Assembly: GCF_003268275.1 (NCBI RefSeq)
Contig: NZ_QLYR01000001.1
Coordinates: forward strand, 62,001 to 126,000
DNA length: 64,000 bases
From: Hydrogeniiclostridium mannosilyticum
Lineage (GTDB): Bacteria; Bacillota; Clostridia; Oscillospirales; Acutalibacteraceae
Direction of reading: 5' to 3'
Below, in pieces: positions 50,790-57,991 of this stretch (the stretch's first letter is position 1; each line of letters opens with the position of its first letter). The notes under the pieces are model-generated. The model did no database searches, was not told where the DNA came from, and saw only the letters and a program-made list of their open reading frames with translations. The translations under genes and the position numbers were made by a program.

Positions 50790-51746
50790 TTACTCATTCA
50801 TAAGGAAGCTAATTAGTTCCAGAACCTGCGAGGCGGGAATTGCATAGCCCATCCCTTCCACATCCGTGGACGATACTTTGGCAGTATTGATTCCAACCAG
50901 TTCACCGTTCATATTGAAGAGGGCTCCGCCGCTGTTGCCGGGATTGATCGCTGCGTCTGTCTGGATATAGGTAGCGGAACCAGTATCTGTGCTAACGGCT
51001 CGATCCAAAGCACTGACGATGCCTGTGGTCACCGACTGCCCATATCCCAGGGCGTTTCCGATGGCTACTACCTGTTCGCCTACGATCAATTCATCTGAAT
51101 CACCAACGGAAACAACAGAGATCTGAGAAAGTGTATCCGATGACAAATCATTCATGGAGACCTTCAATAGCGCAATATCCATTGTTTCATCATAGCCGCA
51201 CAACTGTGCTTCATAGGTCTGATCATCCACAAAGGTGACGGAAAGCGTTATTGCTCCTTCCACCACATGATAGTTGGTAACCATATAAAGCGCTGAATCA
51301 CTGGAATAGATAATCACACCTGATCCGCAGCTTGTGGTTTCCTGCAGTTGTGTTTGTCTCCGGCCACTTCTGCCAAACTGGTTAAAAAAGCTCTGAACCT
51401 CCTGCACGGAGATATTGGTTACCGCGACTACAGAGGAAAGTCTCTGTGCTGCAACATCACTCACATTCAGCGACTGGCTGTTTGTCTGAGATGTATAAGA
51501 TAGCTTAGAAAGGAAAGAGGTACCGCTATCCTGACTTTCTGCTGTTGTTGTACTGCAAAGTAATGCGTTTACTCCGTAAAAGCTTCCGCCTGCCAGCCCT
51601 CCGAAGATTATGGCACTCAAAACAAATGCAACTGCTTTTCTCAACAAGTCACCTTTTCTTTGTTTTCTCTTTGCCGAAATTGGGGATGCGGATTGATTAA
51701 ATTCAGACACTTGATTTGTGAATCTGTTATTTTGTTCGTTATACAT
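50790..51746 (-). CDS. HtrA/DegP-like serine protease without PDZ domain
   Basis: 318 residues. A cytoplasmic basic start, one membrane helix (AVAFVLSAIIFGGLAGGSFY), then a trypsin-like domain: SCGSGVIIYSSDSALYMVTN-YHVVEG (His), YDETMDIALLKV (Asp) and TDAAINPGNSGGALFNMNGE (catalytic Ser). It stops at LISFLMNE, where PDZ domains would follow in typical HtrA, so it is a PDZ-less form. Function expected in envelope quality control. AAAGGAG before ATG. First gene after the CiaR-like direct repeats, and likely first of the envelope operon. Confidence 0.9.
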   Translation of the reverse strand: MYNEQNNRFTNQVSEFNQSASPISAKRKQRKGDLLRKAVAFVLSAIIFGGLAGGSFYGVNALLCSTTTAESQDSGTSFLSKLSYTSQTNSQSLNVSDVAAQRLSSVVAVTNISVQEVQSFFNQFGRSGRRQTQLQETTSCGSGVIIYSSDSALYMVTNYHVVEGAITLSVTFVDDQTYEAQLCGYDETMDIALLKVSMNDLSSDTLSQISVVSVGDSDELIVGEQVVAIGNALGYGQSVTTGIVSALDRAVSTDTGSATYIQTDAAINPGNSGGALFNMNGELVGINTAKVSSTDVEGMGYAIPASQVLELISFLMNE

Positions 51747-51808
51747 AACTTAACGCTCCTTTCAAACATTCACCCGTTTTGCACGAAATATCTTCTTGTT
51801 ATGAGCTA

Positions 51809-51864
51809 AGTATAATGTCCGGTGCTTAACTGAACTTAAAACAGAAACTTAACTCAACTTAAAA
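51809..51864 (-). promoter_or_regulatory. htrA promoter with four TTAAG half-sites (OmpR-type operator)
   Basis: On the minus strand TATACT (51814-51809) forms a -10. Where the -35 should be, and just upstream, lie two copies of a 17-base direct repeat (51825-51841 and 51848-51864; CTTAACTGAACTTAAAA with one mismatch), each holding two CTTAA elements with 10-base period. This is the design of OmpR-family sites and resembles the CiaR consensus TTTAAG-N5-TTTAAG, though one base shorter. The two-component genes lie just upstream. Confidence 0.75.
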
Positions 51865-51885
51865 TTATTTCCGGTATACTGTATT

Positions 51886-51921
51886 AAAAGAGCGCTATTC
51901 TTCGATGAATAGCGCTCTTTT
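51886..51921 (-). terminator. Terminator between the kinase gene and htrA
   Basis: AAAAGAGCGCTATTC pairs perfectly with GAATAGCGCTCTTTT over a six-base loop; works on both strands. Confidence 0.9.
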
Positions 51922-51946
51922 ATGTTGATTCAATATTTATTTTCAA

Positions 51947-53194
51947 TCAATTCACAGGAAGTGAAACTATAATTTGCAAGGATTTTTCGTCCAGCGTAGT
52001 TGCCCAGATTTTACCTCTATGTGCTGCAACAATAGCAGAAGCGATGGGAAGTCCGAGCCCATATCCTCCTGTCTTTGAATTTCTCGACGGATCGGCTCGA
52101 TAAAATCGATCAAAATAATGCGGCAGGTTTTCTTTCGAGATATAATTCGCCGTATTGAACACACTCAGTTGGATAGAATTATTCTGTTTTTCCAAAGTAA
52201 GCTCAATCCTGCCTCCGTCATCGGAATACTTGACGGCATTATCCATCAGGATCGTGACCAGCTGACGGATTGCTTTTTCATCTCCGTTCATGGAAAGCAT
52301 AGGCTGAATTCTGCCGGAAAGATTTTTGTTTTGCGTTTTTGCCAGTGCCTGAAACGTCTCTACCGTTTCCTCCACCACATCTGAAAGCGGAAACTCAATT
52401 TTCTCTACCTGCGGCTGTTCTTCCATCCGGGAAAGTTGAATGAGGCTGTTTGTCAGTTGTGCCAACCGTTTAGTCTGAACCTGAATATCGCTCAGCCATT
52501 CATTTTTCCCCATATCCATTTCCAGCACTTCCGCGTCAGCATCAATGATGGTGAGCGGCGTTTTCAGTTCATGTCCCGCATCTGTAATAAACTGCTTCTG
52601 CTTTTCATAATTCTCAGAGAAAGGTTTGACGATCCGCCCGGAAAAGAAAATCAGCAAGAGCATCACGGCAAGCAAGCCAACCAAAGAAACACCGGCTCCC
52701 GTAAACAGGAAGGTTCTGAACGAACTCATTTCCCGTCCATAATCCAGAAAAATCACATGCATCTCATTGTCAGCGGTATATACAGTATAACGATAATCCT
52801 TTACAAAACCTTGTTCGTCCCCGCTTTTAATAACCGACTGCGCATACTCAATGGCTGTAGATGTGTCAACTGCTGCTATTTTCCCGGTATTGACGGATAT
52901 AACGGTTCCATCCGCCAAAAGAAACACGGAAAAATATCTGGACTCATAAGGCAGTTCCGCAGAAAAACGATGCTCCTCTCTTGGCGGGATATCTGAAAAA
53001 ACAGTATCGTTTTTCGGATGATCATTCATCGGGAAGCTCCCGTCATTCTCCTGGAGAATACTTAAAATGCTGTCAGCGTCCGCTAAAATTTTTTTGTAAT
53101 TAAGGATTCCCACAGCTCCAAAAATAATCGTTAGAACCAACAGCAGCGATAACATGGAAGCAAGGATCAATTTTATCCGAAGTTTCCGTATCAT
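51947..53194 (-). CDS. Sensor histidine kinase
   Basis: 415 residues. Two membrane helices (about 8-30 and 165-188) enclose an extracellular sensor domain of about 130 residues. A HisKA domain with FITDAGHELKTPLTIIDADA (phospho-His) follows, then HATPase: MDNAVKYSDDGG (N box), HYFDRFYRADPSRNSKTGGY-GLGLPIA. No HAMP is obvious. It overlaps the response regulator by four bases (ATGA). Partner of the 53191 regulator; the sensed signal is unknown, presumably envelope stress given the htrA operon downstream. Confidence 0.92.
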   Translation of the reverse strand: MIRKLRIKLILASMLSLLLVLTIIFGAVGILNYKKILADADSILSILQENDGSFPMNDHPKNDTVFSDIPPREEHRFSAELPYESRYFSVFLLADGTVISVNTGKIAAVDTSTAIEYAQSVIKSGDEQGFVKDYRYTVYTADNEMHVIFLDYGREMSSFRTFLFTGAGVSLVGLLAVMLLLIFFSGRIVKPFSENYEKQKQFITDAGHELKTPLTIIDADAEVLEMDMGKNEWLSDIQVQTKRLAQLTNSLIQLSRMEEQPQVEKIEFPLSDVVEETVETFQALAKTQNKNLSGRIQPMLSMNGDEKAIRQLVTILMDNAVKYSDDGGRIELTLEKQNNSIQLSVFNTANYISKENLPHYFDRFYRADPSRNSKTGGYGLGLPIASAIVAAHRGKIWATTLDEKSLQIIVSLPVN

Positions 53195-53865
53195 TCTGTT
53201 TCCTCCAGTCTGTATCCGGAATTCCGAATAGCCTTAATCTGGATATTTGCATGAAGTGCTGCCAGTTTTTTTCGCAAATAAGAAATATATACCCAGACCA
53301 CATTAATTTCCGCTTCACTGTCGTATCCCCATATTTTTTCCATAAATCGCTCTGAGGAAATCAAATGTTTCGGATTGCTCATCAGCATTTCCATCATCTG
53401 AAATTCTTTGTTTGCCAGCTGGTAGGTTCCTGATGTGGTAGACAGTTCATAAGTCGCGCGGTCCAACTTTACATTGCCGACCTGCAGCTCTGAATTTGCC
53501 TGAGTTGTTTGGGTTCGGGTCATGGCGCGGATGCGTGCTAACAATTCCCGGGAATTAAAAGGTTTTGTCAAATAATCGTTTGCACCGGCGTCAAGCCCTA
53601 AAACTTTATCATCCACCTCAGACTTTGCCGTCAACAGTAGCACTGGAATCAGGTTGCCTTTTTTTCGAATCTCTTTCAACACTGTAATCCCATCCACCTT
53701 GGGCATCATGATGTCAAGAATTACGCCGTCATAATTGTCTACCTCCAGATACTCCAAGGCTTCCTGTCCATTATAAGCTACATCTACAGAATAATTATTT
53801 CTTTCTAATATAGCTGTAAGCGCCTTTGACAACGCCTGTTCATCTTCTGCCAGCAAAAGTCTCAT
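53191..53865 (-). CDS. OmpR-family response regulator
   Basis: 224 residues. Receiver domain with acidic pocket LLLAEDEQ, phospho-Asp in DGVILDIMMPKVDG, and Lys in ANDYLTKPF. The C-terminal winged helix has LANKEFQMMEMLMSNPKHLI and NVVWVYISYLRKKL. AGAGGAG before the ATG. An extended -10 (TGATATAAT) lies about 60 bases upstream. It very probably binds the TTAAG repeats at the htrA promoter. Confidence 0.93.
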   Translation of the reverse strand: MRLLLAEDEQALSKALTAILERNNYSVDVAYNGQEALEYLEVDNYDGVILDIMMPKVDGITVLKEIRKKGNLIPVLLLTAKSEVDDKVLGLDAGANDYLTKPFNSRELLARIRAMTRTQTTQANSELQVGNVKLDRATYELSTTSGTYQLANKEFQMMEMLMSNPKHLISSERFMEKIWGYDSEAEINVVWVYISYLRKKLAALHANIQIKAIRNSGYRLEETE

Positions 53866-53998
53866 ATTATATACTCCTCTTTATTACAATTATTTGAAGA
53901 AAAAATCGGCTTTTATAAAGTAATTATATCATAAATGCTGAAGTTTAAATAGAAATAAAATCACAATCAAAAATTCGACGATTTTTAAGTAAAACCAT

Positions 53999-54213
53999 TT
54001 GAAATTTTAAAAAATTTCCTATATAATATAAATACAGTGTGTGGCGTATCCGCAGAAATCCAACTGCAGGTGCGCCACATGCTTTTTATAAAGCCATGCG
54101 TGAGTCTTAAAAATAATTATGGCTATAATTTTATTGAAAATCGTGCAACGGTAATGCGTAAGTCCGGATTTGGGCTTGCGCATTTTTTATTTTATGAAAG
54201 AAGGGTGATTTCA
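53999..54213 (+). promoter_or_regulatory. Promoter and structured leader before a MATE pseudogene
   Basis: TTGAAA (53999-54004), a 17-base spacer and TATAAT (54022-54027). The leader then holds two hairpins, each followed by a T-run: TGTGGCG...CGCCACA (about 54041-54082, T5) and AATGCGTAAGTCC/GGGCTTGCGCATT (about 54151-54188, T6). Two terminator-like structures in a 180-base leader of a transporter gene suggest attenuation or a riboswitch. I recognise no known class. Confidence 0.55.
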
Positions 54214-55035
54214 ATGGATACTGCAAATCAATTCTTGGGAACGGAACGTATTGGAAAACTAATGCAGAAATATTCTGCTCCTTGCATCATTTCGTTGCTG
54301 GTCGGCGCTCTATACAATAGATCTTCATTGCAAACGCAGACTACCTTAGTTCCTATGGCAATGCTGCTAATACAGTGGCATTCCCATTGATTGTAGTGGC
54401 TTTGGCAATCGCAGTTCTTGTGGGCGATGGATGCTGTGCATTCGTAAGCATCGGTCTGGGCAGAAAAGAAATGTTCAAAGCAAAGCGCAATGTGGGGAAC
54501 GCTGTAGTTCTCTCTGTAGCAAACAGCTTCGTTCTGACCGCAATCTATCTTATTTTTGCTGACTCGATTATTGCAATGTTTGGCGGTACGGTCAATGCGG
54601 GCACATTTCGATATTTGCAAGAATATTTCTTCTATATCTCTCTGGGGATTCCGTTTTATATGTTCGGGCAGGCAATGAACCCGATCATCCGGGCGGATGG
54701 GAATCCTGGATTTGCTATGATTTCCACGCTGATTGGCGCAATTATTAATATTATCCTCGACCCAATCTTTATTTTCTGTTTCCGATGGGGCATGATGGGG
54801 GCTGCAGTTGCTACAGTCTTGGGACGGATTGCCACAGCCGTACTTTCCGTATGGTACCTTCTGCATATGAGGACATCAAACCCGGACACGGCGATTATAA
54901 AGTGCAGGGAAATATTTGCGGCAGAATGTTGACTCTTGGAATTACCAGCTTCCTTTCCCAGGTTAGCCTTGTCGCAGCTATAGCCGCCATCAACAATATG
55001 CTTCGCCAGTATCTGAACTCATTCTTTCAATTCTA
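54214..55035 (+). pseudogene. MATE efflux pump, N-terminal remnant
   Basis: Starts MDTANQFLGTERIGKLMQKY, then SAPCIISLLVGALYN. A frame change near 54318 leads to IFIANADYLSSYGNAANTVA, VALAIAVLVGDGCCAFVSIG and MNPIIRADGNPGFAMISTLI-GAIINIILDPIFIF; another change near 54885-54930 gives MLTLGITSFLSQVSLVAAIA-AINNMLRQY, after which homology stops at about helix 7. The ATG has AGGGTGA. The gene is dead by two shifts and a truncation. Confidence 0.85.
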
Positions 55036-55210
55036 TCTGGACTTTTTCGATGTTTTATGGCATCAATTTGTGTTTCCAAACGCAGAAAAAAGGTTAAAAA
55101 TTATGCAAGGCAACAGGAAGAAAATCGGAGCAAGAATATCCTTGCTCCCGAAGAAAAAGGAAAGCTTGTCAACACCGGCAAAAAGTTCAAGTACATCGCT
55201 GAAGAATAAA
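55036..55210 (+). pseudogene. Short orphan C-terminal coding fragment
   Basis: One frame reads MASICVSKRRKKVKNYARQQ, EENRSKNILAPEEKGKLVNT and GKKFKYIAEE before TAA at 55208. It looks like the hydrophilic cytosolic end of a membrane transporter, but the family is not clear and no start is present. A hairpin (TGACTAAGT/ACTCAGTCA with T5) follows at 55233-55264. Confidence 0.45.
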
Positions 55211-55456
55211 AACAGAATACTGCAGAAAAATTGACTAAGTGTAAATACTCAGTCAGCTTTTTATGTCAAATTAAATAGTATGCCCATATTAGAAAAGAAA
55301 TATGCAAAGGCCTTGGCGAATATTTGTTCTTTATGGTATACTTTATTTGGATGTAGATGTTGTCTGAATCCACACAATTGAATAACCGCCAAAGCACATA
55401 TTTATTGATTTTTCGCAGCCGGGTTCCGGTCTGCATCCACGGTTTAGTTTTGCTGA

Positions 55457-55540
55457 AGCCGTTACATACATAGGCGAATGCCAAACGAGAGGAACTCCTC
55501 CCGCTGTATTCGTTTGCGTATGTAACGGCTTTTTGTTTTG
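55457..55540. repeat. Long inverted repeat with T-run
   Basis: AGCCGTTACATAC pairs with GTATGTAACGGCT, and inner parts (GCGAATGCCAAACG with TATTCGTTTGC) pair further; the loop has the complementary GAGGA/TCCTC. T5 follows. It may be a large terminator or a structured RNA of the mobile element that starts just after. Confidence 0.6.
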
Positions 55541-55611
55541 TCTATCAAATGAATACTCGCACTTTTTTCTGACAGAGCGTACATGAAATTTAGGAAGGAG
55601 CTGATGCGCAT

Positions 55612-56298
55612 ATGATTGTTCTGCAATCGGAGTCAAATGAAAACCAAAACTCAGGAAAGGAAAACAGGATGAAAAAAGAAAAAATCAAAACAATAGACGG
55701 ATAAATCCTGCTGGATATGCAGCTACCGCAGATTCGGTTTGTGGTGGACAGTCTGTTACCGCAAGGATTGCACATTCTTGCCGGAGCCGCTAAAACCGGA
55801 AAATCGTGGCTGCTGCTTCTGCTCTCTCTGCGGGTAGCGCAGGGCAAGCCGTTCTGGAATTTACAAACAGAAAGAGGAACAGTGCTGTTACTGTGTTTGG
55901 AGGACAGCCTCAACTGTATCCAGCAACGGTTGATGGATCTGACTGAGGAGGCACCGGACAACCTCCACTTCGCAACTCTGTCAAAATCTTGATCGGACGG
56001 ACTGTGTGAGCAGATCGAAGAATTTATCACAGAGCATCCCGACACCAATCTCGTTATCATTGATACCCTGCAGAAAATTCGTGAGCACAGCGGAGAGTCC
56101 AATCTGTATGCGACCGACTACAAAAACATCGGATTGTTAAAAGCACTTGCGGATAAATACCGTATTGCCGTTGTAGTCGTACAGCATTTGAGAAAACAGT
56201 TAGATAGCGATCCGCACAATATGATGACAGGCTCGACCGAGCTACTTGGCGCAGCGGACGGAAGTTATGTTCAAGGACTACCCGACCCAGCAGAATAA
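55612..56298 (+). pseudogene. RepA-like AAA ATPase of a conjugative element, with two stops and a frameshift
   Basis: Frame from ATG 55612 (site AAGGAG) with TAA at 55702 and TGA at 55990. The rest reads LPQIRFVVDSLLPQGLHILA-GAAKTGKSWLLLLLSLRVAQ (Walker A GAAKTGKS), GTVLLLCLEDS, TNLVIIDTLQKIRE (Walker B), IAVVVVQHLRKQ and MTGSTELLGAADG. After GSYV the frame shifts. This is the RecA-like helicase/replication ATPase of Tn1549-type elements. Clearly inactive. Confidence 0.87.
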
Positions 56299-56675
56299 AA
56301 ACGATTGTGGGCGATTTCCGAGCCGAACATGGCAAAGACATTCCCTCGGCAAAAACTGCATGAATTCGGTCGGCAGATAATGCGAGGTTGCAGGTACGGT
56401 TTGAGTGTGTCTATTTAATTGCAGGAGAAAGCAGCGGGGTTGAAACCCCTCGCTGCGGTTCACATCGGACGGCAATGCCGACCGATGAACAGCGTGGTTA
56501 CGGTGTTTTCCGGAGGTTTTCACATTCACTGAAATTCGGGGTTGTAGGTGCACCTGTTTTGAACTTTGGCATCAAAAACAGGGCTGCTAAAATGAGAAAA
56601 GCCCTAAACAAAGGCATTTTAAACAATAAAATACGGCGTTACCGTTTGGTGTAACGCCGGAAAGGAGTAAAAAAT
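56299..56675. other. Decayed element DNA and hairpins before the RHH fusion gene
   Basis: No gene supported. Contains a hairpin GCAGCGGGGTT/AACCCCTCGCTGC (about 56432-56457) and a perfect one, CGGCGTTAC/GTAACGCCG, at 56634-56659, immediately before the AAAGGAG of the next gene, where it could hide or expose the binding site. Confidence 0.5.
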
Positions 56676-57380
56676 ATGGATTCGGAATACAAGCAGAGAA
56701 TCAGCCTGTATCTGGACAAAGAAACGGTAGAGAAAATAGATGAAGCAATCAAAAAATACGGTTATCGTTCCCGCAATGATTTTGTTTCCTCTGCCGTAGA
56801 TAACCTGATTGCGGACAAACTGCTGGGTGAAAACGATACGGTCATCAGTGAAAAGCTGTCAAGAACAATCGCGGAGACGAGCGAAACGCAGACCTTGCAG
56901 ATCGCGAAAAATATGTTCCGCTACGCTGTGGAAATGGAACTCATTATGCGGATGTTCAAGGTACAGATTGAAAAGCGGATCAAGGAGCTTGACAACATCA
57001 TTCGGTGCCTGTATGAGGACAGAGTATGCGGTCGGTTAACACCGGAACGATACGATATCATGGCTAACGGGTATGAGCAAGAGCAACCAGAACTGCGGCA
57101 GAAGCTGACTTCCATTACCGAACGCATTAGTGAAATGGATATGCGTGAAAGATGCATACGGAAATTTATGGATAAGGCAAAATCTTATGTTGAGATACCA
57201 AAACTGACACCCGAGCTGCTGCGGGTATTTATCCGCAGGATTGAGGTGTACGAAAAACCCGAAAAGTATTCCCGTACTTGCGGAAACCCAATCGTGATCC
57301 ACTATGCGTTTCAACTGCCCGAACAAAACGGTATGCCCGCCTTAGAAAATGTGATGCGTCCCATACAACAGACTGCCTAA
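56676..57380 (+). CDS. Fusion of a ribbon-helix-helix protein with the C-terminus of a serine recombinase
   Basis: 234 residues. Residues 1 to about 92 are a ribbon-helix-helix/CopG-like protein of Tn1549-type elements (RISLYLDKETVEKIDEAIKK, YGYRSRNDFVSSAVDNLIAD, FRYAVEMELIMRM). From about residue 95 the sequence is the C-terminal region of a large serine recombinase with DUF4368: KRIKELDNIIRCLYEDRVCG, LTPERYDIMANGYEQEQPEL, IPKLTPELLRVFIRRIEVYE and KPEKYSRTCGNPIVIHY. The recombinase catalytic domain is absent. The join near 56955 keeps frame, so the hybrid can be translated (AAAGGAG before ATG). Confidence 0.85.
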   Translation: MDSEYKQRISLYLDKETVEKIDEAIKKYGYRSRNDFVSSAVDNLIADKLLGENDTVISEKLSRTIAETSETQTLQIAKNMFRYAVEMELIMRMFKVQIEKRIKELDNIIRCLYEDRVCGRLTPERYDIMANGYEQEQPELRQKLTSITERISEMDMRERCIRKFMDKAKSYVEIPKLTPELLRVFIRRIEVYEKPEKYSRTCGNPIVIHYAFQLPEQNGMPALENVMRPIQQTA

Positions 57381-57385
57381 AAAGC

Positions 57386-57419
57386 AGTAACCGGAAGGCA
57401 AAATGCCTTCCGGTTACTT
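57386..57419 (+). terminator. Perfect hairpin after the fusion gene
   Basis: AGTAACCGGAAGGC pairs perfectly with GCCTTCCGGTTACT over a five-base loop, five bases after the stop. No long T-run. Confidence 0.75.
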
Positions 57420-57480
57420 ACCGCTCACCTATTTTCCGTTAAGAACATCACGGAAACTGCTCGCTGGGTGTTTTTCACTC

Positions 57481-57945
57481 TTATTCGTTTATTGCTTCCG
57501 TATCTTTGCACATCTGTTTTTCATACGCAAGGATCTGCTCCCACGTCAGCCATTCCGGTTTCTCCTCCTCTGAGAAAGCAAGCCAAAGCTTTTTCATTTC
57601 TTCTATTTGCTGTCTTTCATCTTTGTGTGCCAAAACTCCGGCATATCTCCCGCCGTATGTTAAATAATAGTCGCAGTCCGTCCGCAGCCGGTCCAGCATC
57701 ATATACTGAAAGCTCTTGTCGGATTTCATCTGCGGCACAACGATGACAAACTCTCTGTCAATCGGGCACTCCGGTTCTCCGTCGGCATCGTTGTTGCTGG
57801 ACTTGTAAAGCGCCGGTTTCCCTTCTCCAAGGTTGATATCCTTCCATAAACATCCGAATTGATCCTTATATACAGGACACGACCAAAAATCCTCGCCGAT
57901 AAAGGTCAGTTCCAGTTTATCCTTCTTATCTGCGTGCGTATGCAT
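57481..57945 (-). CDS. LPD11 domain protein of a mobile element
   Basis: 154 residues. An N-terminal beta-rich part (LELTFIGEDFWSCPVYKDQF) and a C-terminal LPD11 domain (large polyvalent protein-associated): MLDRLRTDCDYYLTYGGRYA, VLAHKDERQQIEEMKKLWLA and KPEWLTWEQILAYEKQM. LPD11 occurs in ICE- and phage-encoded proteins of Firmicutes; its function is unknown. AAAGGAAG before ATG. It is the last gene of a minus-strand run led by two unknown genes and dnaE. Confidence 0.83.
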   Translation of the reverse strand: MHTHADKKDKLELTFIGEDFWSCPVYKDQFGCLWKDINLGEGKPALYKSSNNDADGEPECPIDREFVIVVPQMKSDKSFQYMMLDRLRTDCDYYLTYGGRYAGVLAHKDERQQIEEMKKLWLAFSEEEKPEWLTWEQILAYEKQMCKDTEAINE

Positions 57946-57991
57946 AATTGTCCGCTTCCTTTCAAACGATTTTTTGCAAGAGAATCATCAT

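Noticed and set aside
54034-54213. Guanidine, yybP-ykoY or preQ1 riboswitch before the MATE remnant
   Set aside because: None of the conserved loop sequences of these classes is visible.
38410-55035. The two MATE remnants as halves of one gene split by a 16-kb insertion
   Set aside because: The C-terminal piece (FTQDPAL...ACMLFFGIQMACQM) belongs to a different MATE subgroup from the N-terminal piece.
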